From positions 56,633 through 120,632 of the forward strand of contig QAXH01006098.1 of NCBI GenBank assembly GCA_004335635.1: a stretch of 64,000 bases of DNA, read 5' to 3'. This document shows positions 50,280 through 62,512 of this stretch, one piece after another (position 1 is the first letter of the stretch; every line of letters starts with the position of its first letter). Source of the DNA: Chloromonas sp. AAM2. Its lineage: Eukaryota; Chlorophyta; Chlorophyceae; Chlamydomonadales; Chlamydomonadaceae. A program made the position numbers and the translations under genes. Under the pieces are notes generated by a model. It saw only the letters and a list, made by a program, of their open reading frames with translations. It was not told where the DNA came from and searched no databases.

Positions 50280-52421
50280 GCTCGCCCGTGGTGTGGCGAT
50301 TGGGTCAAGCATTGCAACGGTGTGGCAGACACTGTAACGGTTAATGCTGACTGTGAGATCAGCTGTGCTCTTCCATGTATTATCACTCTTAAGGCAGGGT
50401 TGACTTGTTGCAGACTGACTCGGGCACAGCTGTGTGCATCATGCCTGCGGAGGCTCGGACTGATTGAGGGTTTGTGGGTGTTGTTGCTGTGTGCATGTGC
50501 GCCACCGTTCATTCGTTTTGATGTTTTGATGTGCAGTTGTGGGTTACACTGTGGCAGCAGCCACGCACTCAATGTGTGGTTAACGTTTCAATCCCAAGGG
50601 CTGATCAGCTGACAAGAGGAAGGCACACAAAGCCATATCAACTGCTGGAGAGCCTGGCGGCCAGGTCAAGCGTTTTGTGTGTTTACTACGTTCGGTTTGT
50701 GCAAGGCGCTAGGCTGGATGGCGTGGTGTCAGCCCGGCACGCCGCTCCTGTTTTTGTTGTGGTTGTACGACAGCGGCCAGCGCATTCCACAGCAAACAGG
50801 ATAAAGTTAACCTGTGGTCTTGGGACGGGATTGGTTCTGCATCTTCAAGTCACTGTGTTGCGGTCTGTTGAGTGACTTGGCATGCAGAACGCTGAGAATG
50901 CATCGGCACCAATTACTCATGAGAGGGTCGCTGGATAGGATAGGTACATGAATGGGACGTGCAGCGAGATGTTGACGCAGACTCCATTGCACTTGAATCA
51001 CGCACTTGCATGGGCTCAGGCACCTGGTGTGCTCTTCAGCCCTGACACACTCTCTTGTGGACAATCGAGTGGCTCAGAATTCTAAACGCCACGGACTGTC
51101 ATGCGTGTGCAACTGTACTCATATGTAAACAGCATTCCAGACCCTGCCCAGTTGGGCGCACCCAGGTGCCTCAGGGGTGGGCCATAGGGTCCTCGAGGGT
51201 GGTGGTGCAGAAAGCAACTGTTTTTTGCACGGACTCGCGTCCGGACAGTGGGTTGCAAGCTGCAGGCCATGAATGCATGCCATTCCTAGTTTGGAGGTTC
51301 GCAGTGTTTTGCCATGACATCAACGCCGACCTGGTTAGCAGCCTGCGTAGATTCAATCCATGCTAAAAACACATGTCGGACACGTACGGCTGCAAGTGGT
51401 CTCCGGGTGCAGCTACTTGTGGCATATTCCTGTGGCATGATGCCACCCATAGTTTAACCGTTCTTGGCCATAGTTTACACCGAGCACCGAGTGTTGTAAT
51501 CAATACGACGGGTAATGTGTGACGTACAGCGCTCGTGGCTTCTGACCACCCGCGTTTTTAGTTTTTTTGTTGTTATGTAATCAATACGACGGGTAAGCTC
51601 ATGGCATGTAAGCTGGCCAGACGCAAGGCAGAGTGGCGTCAGAAGTGCAGCCATGATAATCAATACTCATTTGATACTGTTGAATTGTCGGTCCTGGAAT
51701 GCAACGTGCACTTGGTGCACATTGGTCAATGTATTCCAGCTGCACTGCACATTGGTACTCGATCTTTGAAGCACCATCACGCGTATAGGTTGCAGGTACA
51801 TGCACGTTCTTTGAGCACAAAGAGATTACATTTATACCACGGACGGAGAGAAAGACTTGAGTCCTGTCGGATGTCAGATCCTTCAGGTGTGAAAACCCGC
51901 AATGATGCCCAGTGCGGTTCCTATATCGCTCTCACTATTAGCGACCTTTTCCTTGCAGAACACTGAAGATTTGAGGTTGCACTGCCTCGCAGCCTCCCCC
52001 TTGAAATAGATGACACCAACCACTGCCTGCCGTCCTGTCATCCTGACTTGCTCCATTGTGTGCTTCTCGTGTAAGCAGGCTGCAGGAACGTGCTCAGCCA
52101 TTAGCATTTGTAATGCCCGCTTGTAATGCCCGCAACAATTGCTCACAGTCAGAAGGTGAAGGCGCAATGATGCAAGATCGCAATGATGCCAAGTGTGACG
52201 GTGCCGTTACGCGTACAACTGATGGCCGGTAGCGCGCACGCATGCTAGTTAGCGAGTGAGCGTTGCACGCGCCGCGATGTTCGCGCATGGACTGCAATTA
52301 CACGCTGCTCAAATGATGGCGTGAAAGCAGAGCATGCAAGCAACCACATGTGTACACTCGACCGGGCGGTCTGACTGCATGGCGCGGCACTGGCTGTTTT
52401 GATGCAAGCGGGATCTGTGGG
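50280..52421. other. Intergenic region between TPS and beta-helix gene
   Basis: About 2.1 kb with no gene I can support. A TGTAA at 50333-50337 lies just after the TPS stop. A pair of 21-base direct repeats sits at 51495-51596 (listed separately). Open frames on the minus strand around 51883-52167 lack motifs and splice context. Confidence 0.4.
51495..51596. repeat. Pair of perfect 21-base direct repeats
   Basis: Identical 21-mers (core AATCAATACGACGGGTAA) lie at 51495-51515 and 51576-51596, 60 bases apart; a partial third copy (ATAATCAATAC) lies near 51656. They may be the scar of a small element or a tandem array remnant. Confidence 0.75.
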
Positions 52422-55400
52422 ATGGCAGCGCCCAGTGTTACCATAATGTTCGTCAACATGGTATGCGCTGCCCTCCTGCTAGTCGCGGGGCAGGCCGCGG
52501 CGTTGCCGGGCAAGCCAGGTTCGGCGCGAGTCCGACAACTTGGTAGGGATCGGATTTCGTAGCCATTTAGGAAGCCAATGCGCGCAGCGATCGGGTTTCT
52601 TAGTTACTTCACTCGTTGTGTGCGTGTCTCTTGCTCCAGATGTGCGTGCGATGTTGCTTGCATAACGCCAGCCTTCTCCATGTGCCTGCCCTAACCCTAA
52701 CCCTAACGTGCAGGTTTTACCAGCACTTCCCAGCTCTGGGGCAATTCAGGCGAGCTGTATCGACCAGAAGGACGCCTTCCTGACTACTCATGGGCAGGTA
52801 CGCTGCTACTTAGCAGCGGGTTGCCACCGCCGGCATTCTGTATGTTGCTACTGGGCAGCTTCTCTTCCTCATCCATGTCAGCCAGCCTGCTTGCCTCCCA
52901 TTGCACTTGATTTGTACAAGGCATGCGGCTCCTTACACTTTGCCTTGCCAACAGGGTACGGAGCAGGAGAGGTGCCCATACCAGCGCCAACATCCGAATG
53001 GGACGTGAAGAGTTTTGGTGCCAAGGGAGATGGTGAGCACTCCTGCATTTGCATGCTCAGCGCTAACTCATTGACTCATGTCTGCGGGGCATGAATTGTG
53101 CACATCACTTTTCATACGCCACCATCTCTCTGTACTCAGATCAGTATCCACCATTTGCCAACAACCCCTGCATTGCCCTTTCAGGTGTAACCGACGACAC
53201 TGCGTCCTTCCAGGCAGCTGTGCGGACAGTGCCTGGTGGTGTCCTGGACATCCCACCTGGCAGGTAGGGCCTTAGTCACCTGATGCAGCTGAACAGTACC
53301 GCAGCACAGCCACCCAATCCCTGCAGATACACACTGACAGACTTTCCCGATCCTTTAAAACCGAGCCTACATACCTTGTCTGATATTCTGCCATCATAGC
53401 AACAGCACTTGATATGCCTGCGCATGTTCCCTGATCCTAGCGCCTAGTGCTGGCAGTGGTAGCAGGATTACACAGTTCAGGGAAGAGTGGGGGGTCTCAC
53501 GCCGTGCTGCCAAGAATGCATGGCCTCCCCTTGCACCGCCGATGTCACTGTCAACCATACAGCTTCTTTTCCTCAACTGGCACGCAGGTATGTCATTCAG
53601 GGCTTCATCAACGTCACCAAAAAGAGGTTGCTGCTCCGGGGCGCGGGCTCGCTCCGCACCACCCTGTACTTCCCCAGGTCCCTGGGAGAGCTCCACCCAC
53701 CCAGCCCACCCGGGTGAGCGCGGGGAAACTGGCCAAGCACAGCAGGCAGCAGACATGGGGCAAAAGCTGGTTTGCCGGCTCGGGAGGGCAAAAAACGTAC
53801 AGTAGGGCTGGTGGTGTGCAATTGCAGTTGTTCAGAGGGACAAGTTATGGCACAGTGCGGACTGCGGCAAGGTTTGGAGCAGTGGTGTGAGATGATGAGC
53901 ATATGAGCCCATGTGCGCGTATGCGTGTGTGTGTGACCATTGACCGCTCTGTGCGTGCCTATGCCTGCCTACAGCCGGGGCAACTATTCGTTCAACACGG
54001 CCTTTGTTCAGTTCTCAAACAGCGGAACGCATGCCTTCTACAGCCCGTGGGACTTCCTGTGTGCAGTGACCGCCCCGGCGTTAAGGGGCACAAACACGCT
54101 GCAGGTACGCCATAACATGGCCTATGAACGCTGATTATGTGTATCTCAACCCGACTTTGCCACTGGTGTGCAAGCGTCTTTGCCTGGAAATGCTTTTACA
54201 GCTTCCTTATGGATGCAATGATGCAGATTTTGAAAAACCATGGAATGATAACATGTGAGGTAGAGTTGGTTTGCTTTGCTGGCGGTCAAGTTCTTTATTA
54301 AACAAAGTATCCAGGCCGGCCAGGGCGGAGATGACCAGCTTAGCAAGCCCTTTTGATGCATGTTGTGCATGTGTGCTCATGCATGCAGGTCAACACCACG
54401 CGTGGGCTGCGACCTGGCGCATGGGTCAGCGTCACCCTCGCACCACCCGACGGCCCGCAATGCTTCTCAGACATGAACATGGGGCTGGATCCGGGCTGTG
54501 TCGACCGCAAGTACTGCATGTCAGACACTGTCACTTTCAGGCAAGCGAGGGGGCTTTGCACGCTGTGGGTGATTCCGGTTGACACGCAGCAGCCAGACCA
54601 GAACTGACATTCACAAGTATGCAGAAGGTGTTTTTATGGTATACTGGAGGCATGTATGTAATTGCAATCGACCAAAGTCAAATTCTGATGTGTGGACCGC
54701 AACACATGTGAGGGCATTGGCGCACGTGGCCGTAGGCCATCCAAACATCAAGTGTAGCCATGGTGGTGATCTGCACAAGGCCATACCTCGCCTACAAGGG
54801 TCATGCCATAGGCCCACCTGCTGTTTCGTTTCCAGGGAATACTGTCGGAATACCTCTGACAACCAATGCCTGGTGCCATAGCCCTGACTCCCTACGGCAT
54901 GATTATGCGCAATGAGAAGGAATGCCTTGTTTCTATTGCTCTTCCCGTGTGTCATTGCAGCTTTCAGTCCCGTGTGGCCACAGTGCGCGGGCAATCTGTC
55001 GTTGTCCTGGAGCGGCCGCTGCCTTGGAATATCACAGGTGGGTGGGGAGCGGGCCTCAGCAGGGCGTGCAGAGTTGTGTGAGCAGGCGCACACTAGTGTG
55101 ACGAACACCAAGAGGAGTGAGCATGCGGTGGTACAGCTGGGTATGGTTCAGGGTGGAATGTGAGCGGTGATGAGACGGCAGCAATCAAATACAATCCTCC
55201 CTGCTGTGGTGTGACTTGGTGCTGTTTAAACCTTCCTTTGGCGCACACGCTTTGAATGGCTAGAAGACTCTCTCTTACCTGCACACTTGGTTGGAGCACA
55301 CTGAGGTACACGCTCATTCTTTGCTTGCAGACGCTCAGCCCGCGAGCCTGTACCGCTGGGACCAGATGGTCGATCAGTTGCAAGCCTCTGGCATGGGCGT

Positions 55401-58038
55401 AGAGGGGCTGAAATTTGAGTTTGCTGAGAATCCCTACGCAGGTGTGCGACACTGTGCGTGGTGTGCAGCACTGCACAGTCCACACCTGTTCTTGCAAAGT
55501 GAGACAAGTGCACCAGTGCCCATGCAGATGCGTGTCCGCCGCCCCGTCACAGGCTTGCCTTGTGCAAACGGTGATACATTTCTTTCTGGCCTCTGTATTG
55601 CCTTGGACCAATCTCACTGTTTGTGCAAACTTCTTGCCCCTGCTCAGCGGTGTGCACGCAAGCCACCCGACGCCCCACCCTGACAGGTCCATGTCTTCAA
55701 CTGTGCTGCTTCCCTCAGGACATTTCATCGAGAGCGGGTTCAACGCGCTCATGTTCTCAAACATCGCCAACGCCTGGATCCGAGGTAAAGGCCAGGAGGA
55801 ACAGGGGGGGATGGACTTGTAGACAGACAAGACGAGCTAACATGAGGATATGCATAAGCGTACTGAGAAAGCAATTGCAGAACCGAGTCGGCAGCCGCTA
55901 CACAGTCACAACACTGGTGGCTTGTTACAGTAATGGTCTGTATCACTTGTATCACTAAGTGGACTGCGCCGTGTGCCCTGCGCAGACGTGCGGATCACCA
56001 ATGCGGATATAGGCATCCTGTTGCGCAACTGCTCCTTCATCACGATTGCAGACATTCACTTGCAGGCCACAGGTTAGTGCCAGCCTCATACCCCATGCAA
56101 CAGTCGGGGACCTTAGCCAACTGCTGTGGATAGCCAGACAGCACAGCGTAGCTGTTGCTTATCAACACTTCTGAGAGTTGAAGCTAGTTGTAAAGAGCCT
56201 TGCCAGCAGGTTGCTAGCACAGTAATGCTTGCTAGCAGGTCTGTAAGGAGCCTTGCCAGCAGGTTGCTAGCACAGTAATGCTTGCTAGCAGGTCTGTAAG
56301 GAGCCTTGCTAACACAGTAAGTTGCGAGTAATCTACGCATTCATCGCTTAGCAAGCTTCTCTGTCCACATTGCCTGATGTTCCTGTGCATGCTGTTGGCT
56401 GCGCCTGGCCTGCAGGGGGACGGGCCGGCGGCAGTCAGCGGCTTGCGGGTCATCACGGCATTGCGTGCTCGCGGGTCATGGACTCACTCATCACGGACTT
56501 CACATTCCATTGCAAGTTCGTTCATGACACTTCCGTGGTGCGTCATGCCTCCTGGGGAGCCATGCAGCACATGGGCAGCCAGAGCCTACCACAGTGGCTC
56601 ATGGGCACATGGGAACCTGGCCTCAGGTTGGCGTCCGAGCTCATCAGTGCATGTCTTGGCTGGGTCAGTGTTTGTACTGCCCATCTTACTATATGTTTTG
56701 AAAGTGGTACACACAAACTGGGCCCAGACTTCTCTAAGAACGGAGCCTGTGCCTTCAACGTAGGCCCATCTTCATAACCTGCCGTGCGCCACCCACTAAC
56801 CCACTTTTACACTGGTTTTCCCCGACGTACGCTTGTGTGGCTGTGGTGCGCAGGACAAGTTCACAAGGTAAAGCAAGGGACCCGCGGCAAGCTGAGGCCC
56901 GCACCCACAGCTCAGATGCAGCTCGGCACAACTCAATCCACGGGTGGTGCCAGCTTGGCATGCGGCAGAGTGCATACTACTTGACGCGACTGGGCATACG
57001 AGCAGACAGTGCAAGGATTAGTAGTAGTCTGGGCAGTCTGGTGGTTTGCGGCTGCCTCAACCCCTTATTCACCCCTGCATGGGCTCTTCTGTGCCTCTCA
57101 GGGGGGTTGTTTGGAGCCGTGGCGCAGGCGCCGATGTGGACTTTGACTGTCACCGTGCTCAGAACTTCGGGTGAGCAGTCAGAAGTGGCCCTCAGCCCAG
57201 CTCCATGCACCGCATGCGCATGCCATTGCGTGTTGGGACGTTCATGAAGCTGAAGCTTAGACAATTGTGTTTGTTGCTGTTTCCACCGCAGGAACCTGTG
57301 GACGCAAATGGACGTAGGTAAGCATCACCTGGCAAGCCAAGAGCTCGTGCCCATTCTAGCAACACGCACAGCAGCACAGCTTGAGAATCATCTGTCGAAT
57401 CGCTCATACCAGTGTGAGGATTGCACAAGGCTGTAACTACAGTGTGTGCTGGGGCGGCTTGAGGTGTGCTCACACTTGAGTTGATGCATACATGAACCTC
57501 GCCCAATGCATGCATCTGCGCAGGACAAGGGACCCGGCCTTTTGAGAGTGGAGGCAGTGGGCCAAGGGGGCCGCATGCAGGCGCATTCAATACCTTCTGG
57601 AACATCCAGGGACAGAAATCAGCCCTGCCTGGCCCGAGTGACCAGGGCTGGGGTGTGGGCATCAACTTCATTGGTGAGGCACTTCAGTAGCCGGCCTCCT
57701 CGCGCTTTTTCTTCCGTTTCTACAGGTCAAAAGAAACGTGAGGAAATTTTCCTTGCTTTTTCTCAGCACGTTGCGTGCATGTGCTTGCAGGTGTTGGTGA
57801 CAACGGAATGAGCATGCCGCAGTCCACCAAAACATCAGACTTCACTAACTCGTGGCTTGTGGAGCAGATCCCAGCAGCCAGCCTGCAGCCCAGTAACCTG
57901 TACGAGGCCATGCACGGCCTGCGCATGCAGAGTGGCCCCTGTATGGGGTCCTCAGTCCTTGGCCTCGTGCCATGTGATGGCTATTCCAGGCCCAGACGTG
58001 GACGCAGTCCAAGGTTTGGCCGAGTGAAGCATGATTGA
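52422..58038 (+). CDS. Secreted right-handed beta-helix protein, pectate-lyase superfamily
   Basis: Seventeen exons join in frame to 579 residues: 52422-52542, 52714-52797, 52955-53032, 53185-53263, 53588-53713, 53975-54104, 54389-54540, 54961-55037, 55331-55441, 55719-55784, 55986-56072, 56416-56537, 56854-56867, 57102-57170, 57292-57317, 57524-57673, 57791-58038. The N-terminus (VTIMFVNMVCAALLLVAGQA) is a signal peptide. The motif RLPDYSWAGYGAGE and then VKSFGAKGDGVTDDTASFQ are hallmarks of extracellular parallel beta-helix proteins in the Pectate_lyase_3/glycoside-hydrolase-28-like group. YVIQGFINVTKKRLLLRGAG, LERPLPWNI, LLRNCSFITIADIHLQ and NLWTQMDVG.GTRPFESGG continue the family pattern to the end. 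Likely role: binding or cutting of an acidic wall or matrix polysaccharide; the active-site residues cannot be assigned from sequence alone. One intron uses a GC donor (54541) and one exon has only 14 bases. Confidence 0.85.
52689..52707. repeat. (CCCTAA)3 just upstream of an acceptor
   Basis: Three telomere-like units end six bases before the CAG acceptor at 52713. Each carries CTAAC, the branch-site consensus, so the stretch may serve splicing rather than mark an old telomere. Confidence 0.6.
56190..56316. repeat. 53-base tandem duplication in an intron
   Basis: Units start at 56190, 56243 and 56296 (the third partial) with only one or two differences, in an intron of the beta-helix gene. 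Confidence 0.9.
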
Positions 58039-60079
58039 AGACAGATGCTTATTCCGAATGCTTAAACAATTGCCAGCTGATGCAATCACTACTGAGCTTA
58101 TACCAAAGCCCATGGCGCCGATTACAGTAGCATCACCAGCACTGAAACACTGCCGGTGTTGCAAAGTCCAGGCACAGTCCTGTTTGTTTCCGTTGCACTG
58201 TATTGATGAGTTGATGGGCCCAGGACTGATCAACAATCAAGGCAAGAATTGTTTAGCTGTCTCGCGCTGAAGGACCTGTTCGATTATTGCAGTTGCTCAG
58301 GCAAGGACCAGAACGCAGGGATTCAGCAGCAACATGCTGCTATATGGATTACAACATGGGCTTTGTTGCCGTGTGATCTCAATGCTTCTCTGTTGCAAAG
58401 TTTATATTTTCCGCCATATTTATATGAAGTTGATATTCCTTGTATCGCATGTCTGTCTGGTAGGTTGATCATGGTCCGCATCTGCTCATTTGTATGCTGC
58501 ATGCACCTGCCACCTTTTGTCGCTGCTTGTATGGGCCTGTTGTGCTTTGGGTCATGCTTGCGCTTGATGCATCGTGCGCTGCTTGCTGTGCTGACACTGC
58601 GTGTTGCTGCCGCTTCTCACTGCTTTCTGGTATTGATTGTGTTCTCATTTGCTGCTTTCCTGTGTACTGGTGCTGGCCTGCTGCACTGCGCCTCTGGTTG
58701 GCTAATTCATTTTACTGCCTTGCAAAGCCTCTACTGCATGAAAGCGTCTACTGTATCTCAGACCTCTCGGAACGGCAAGCATTGTACAGGCAAGCATAGT
58801 GTGTGCTACCTGGAACGGGCTGGAGTCCCTCCCCTGACTGTAATGGCAGAGCCCCTGGAATTGCAGGCAAATGCAGCAGGAAGCGTTACACGTGCAGCGT
58901 GCTGCAGCTTCAAGCATCAGCTGGTCCACATGGACAACGGTATTTCTCAACACTAACATCTGCTGGAACATCTGCCCTTGTGCCCACACGCCCCATCAGC
59001 TGCGCCAAGGCTGTTCTGTGTAAGAGTACTCCGCAGATATCTAGCAAAACGCACATGGCAGTTTCCCAATTGCAAAACTCTCCAGCTTGAGACACCTTCT
59101 GTACAGTGACAGGCTCTATTGCCGAACGGCTGTATAGCCAAACGGCCTAGTGACCTATCAAATGCAAGGGGAATTGCACCCCAGGCAACCGTCTGTGCAA
59201 CCTCATGTACTCTGATGCAATGGCAATTCTGTAAGCTACACGGTCAGGATTGGCTGGCTAAAGACTCGAATAAGCACAACAAGAACGTATGTGCAGACAG
59301 TGCAACACCCAAGAACAAGGTTCTGATAACAAACGACACCTTGTAATTGCAGGACGGGATGTGCTTGATGCACACGGCAAGATGGCCAGCATTTGCCGCA
59401 CCATGGGCTTGATACGAAAGGAAAGCTTTGGAATGTGAAACCAGTCCTACACAATGTACTAAATGTGATGAACCAATGCAATGAGAATGAGTACCACCCT
59501 GCCATGCGTTCAGCACTGGCAGTTTCTCACGTCTGGACTGCAGCACCTGCCTGCTACATGAGCCCGGGATGTCTTCTGCACGGCATGCCGTTCACATCGG
59601 TCACAAATCGGTTTGTATGCCGGTTCTGCTTCGTACGGCAGTAGCACACACGTATAGTTCAAGCGAACAGGGACATCCGCTGGGCAAACACAAACCATGA
59701 CTGCCACGTGCTACAGCCACAGGACATCAAGTGGCCATGCAAAAAGGTGCAATCTGCTGCAGTTTGTACAGCATGGCTTGTTAGCTGCCAGTGCAGGAAG
59801 GAAACGTCATGACATGGCACAGTCGGTGCTCCAAACTGTAAGAACTGAATCTTGAGATCCTGCCTGCTGGACATGATGTGCACTCCTTCCATTCTGGTAC
59901 ACACCGACCAACTAATGACAACTATGGTTTCATTCAAGTGCGAAGCCCCCCACGCAACTCCATGCTGTTGAGTCATGTCTTTGGGGCGTCACATCCAAAT
60001 GTTTTGATGTCCTTGTCCCATCAAAGGCCATTTGAGGCAGGTGCCTGCCTGCCTTGAGATACTCCAAGCATCACTCTTG
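58039..60079. other. Region without supported genes
   Basis: The 3' flank of the beta-helix gene. A 235-codon open frame (58249-58956, +) is rich in Cys, Leu and His, has no family motif and lies right behind the stop; I treat it as 3' UTR or intergenic sequence. Nothing else stands out. Confidence 0.4.
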
Positions 60080-60617
60080 TTAAGATGTTGGTGCTGCTGT
60101 GCCGTTCGATTGATGTGGTGCCGCACCTGCTGCTGTGCCGTTCTGGTGTGGTGCTGCTGTGCCGTTTTGATGCACTGCTGCAGCACTGAGCTCAGGGCCC
60201 CGAACAGTGCGTGGCAGGTGGCATCGCTCGTCATACAGCAGCGAGTCAGCTACATGCTCATGCTCTTCGTCATTCTTGCGGGCTGCATACTCTTGCCACC
60301 ACCTGCAGTCAGGCATGCCGTGATTGTGAGTGAACCTGCCAGTCTTCTATGCTGCATGCATGATGCCTGTCGGGGGCAACAACGCACTGGCAGACGTGTA
60401 AGTCAGAGTGCATGGCAGTAGCGCATTTCACGCAGGCGTGCGCGCAACATGCGCCTATCGCTGTCATGATGATTTGTTGGTGAAGGGCCCTTCGGTCCTG
60501 TCCCATGCTTGCCACGCACGTCTGCAAGGAAGCGTCGTAAGCTTCGCGCTTCTCCTCCTGCGTAACTTCTCCCCGAATCACCCTCAACATCGCTTCTGAA
60601 AGCACAGCCTGGCCCAT
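60080..60617 (-). CDS. Possible small gene with HQNGTAAP repeats
   Basis: Two minus-strand segments look protein-like. The first, from 60617, begins MGQAVLSEAMLRVIRGEVTQ and continues with charged helical sequence to about 60450; its ATG has a good context (CAAAATGGG). The second follows a CTGCAG acceptor at about 60303, encodes WWQEYAARKNDEEHEHVADS and then three HQNGTAAP-like repeats, and stops at 60080. No canonical donor in the first segment gives the phase needed for the second, so they may not be direct neighbours, or one may be spurious. No family recognised. Confidence 0.3.
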
Positions 60618-62512
60618 TTTGAACCAAACAGATCTAGTGAGGCTCTGCGATAGCGTTTAGCAATAGATGGTGTGCTGATGCATAGCACGGGTGTGCTTAC
60701 TTCACCTAGTCACGTGCATGTGATGTCACACCCCATGTTGTGTGGCGTTGCTCGTACGTTAAACTGTACTGGCCCGTCACGATGCAGCTTTCATGTTTGG
60801 ACCTAAAGAGCGCACTTGGGGCAAGTGGTCAAGGATTACCTTGCAATGCTACGAAACTATACCTTGGCGAGTCTGGTAACGCGTAAATTTCTAGGGGCTT
60901 CCATCGTCAACCTCTGATGCATACACGGGCATAGCACACACAGGCCAATGTGCAAATGCGCCTCTTAAACTATAAGGCATGTCCATGAGTTTATAAGCCA
61001 GGCTAATCTTGGTGCTTTCACAGGCTGTTGGTGCTTGCAGCCGAAGTTGCTGTATGCGCGCCAGGTCACCAGCAAGGAGCACGGATAAAGCAGAGAATTC
61101 CTATTGGGCGCCGCCCCACTGCAAGACCAGAGCACAAACAGGAATCAAGCATGGACAACTCTACAAAGCGCGTTCTACTGATGGTGATCAGAATCCACCA
61201 TGGTCAACGCCATAGTAGGAGTCATGAAGGTAAGACTAATGCGTCTGCATGCCGTGTGACAATGACATTCAGAAAGGTGTGAAACAAATGACCGGGACAC
61301 CACACCTGTCCACCCTACATGTGAAGGGGATTATGACACACCGTGATAGAATTGGTGATGGCCATCACCTCGGGGTACTATCCTGACCGCAAGCCTCGTT
61401 AGGCACAGAAGGGCCTGAGTATGAATGCTTCAATCTCAAATCGTCTGTCAAATGCCATGCCTCAACACGTCAGTCTAATTGATGCATGGATCATTGCACA
61501 TCGATGCACATCAATCCCTATGTGAGGAGTGTGACACCTGGTGGTGATGTGCCTGCTGCAAGTCTGTGCGTATACGGGCTTGCCTGGGCTCTGTAACTCA
61601 GCTCTGGACCAGGCAGCTGTGAGGCCTTCGCACATCTGTGTCACTCGGCCCAAAAAGCTGGTCAGCCAAGGTCAGGCAGCGCCCTTGTGTGTGTTCGGAC
61701 TGTATGTGTGCAGGCTGGTGGTGACCGGATCGCGAAGCAAGGTTTCAGAATCTGGCTGCATTGTTCCACCGTGCCCACATTGTTCCACCGAGTCTGCAAG
61801 GGCTAATTCTCTGCATTGTGAGAATTCTTGCAGGCAGCAAGCCACAATGCTTCTCACATGGCACATACACTGACTGTCTGCTCACTACAGCCTGCCCGAT
61901 TTACCGACCACACCAAAGCAGGGAGCTGGCATGCATCCAGGTACGTCAAGTGACCCTGGCACTGTTTGCTGTGTGATTGACAAAATGGACCGAGTGAAAG
62001 AGACATGCAGAACCTCATCTTCTCTACCACGCACTCTGGAGGAAGAAACTAGAAAAAGAAAAGAAAAACAAGAAAGGTATGTACGTAATGCTGCTTCCTT
62101 CCAGCAACCCGATGCTCCACGAGGCAGGAGGCGTCGATATGCCGGAAATGTCCAGGGTCGGCATCAGCAAATGCAAGCTCGACCCACAACTCAACACTCG
62201 CGCAATTGCATGTTGATTGTTGCACCGCTGCCCACGCACGTCCGTGGCTGTAGCTCCCGGCATGCACATTTGTCATCTGATGTGATCACGTGGCTCATTC
62301 AAATGTCGCATTTCTGGGCCTTGAACGGGCATTGTACGAATTCAATCGGCAGAATTGCTGGGGAACTATACGCAGCAGCGGTATCACCGCAGCGCGACAC
62401 TGGTTTGCCTTTTCGCTGTTTGTGCAAGCACGCCCCGTCAAGCTTGCACATTTCCCTGCTCCTCACAATCAGCACCGAAGACAGCCATCTGCAATTGCTC
62501 TCAGACAACCAA
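60618..62512. other. Region without supported genes
   Basis: No recognisable gene. The reading frame of the next gene stays open from 61931 up to its proposed ATG (194 codons). Part of it (about 61985-62160) encodes charged sequence such as EEETRKRKEKQERYVRNAAS, so an upstream start or exon is possible. Confidence 0.35.

Noticed and set aside
52689..52707. Interstitial telomere
   Set aside because: Only three CCCTAA units, placed right before a splice acceptor; a branch-site role is simpler.
58249..58956. 235-codon open frame on the + strand behind the beta-helix gene
   Set aside because: Rich in Cys, Leu and His with no motif, no splice context, and placed where a 3' UTR is expected; composition looks like translated non-coding DNA.
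60032..60421. Cys/Trp-rich + strand frame
   Set aside because: Complement of the HQNGTAAP repeat; the minus-strand reading is more protein-like.
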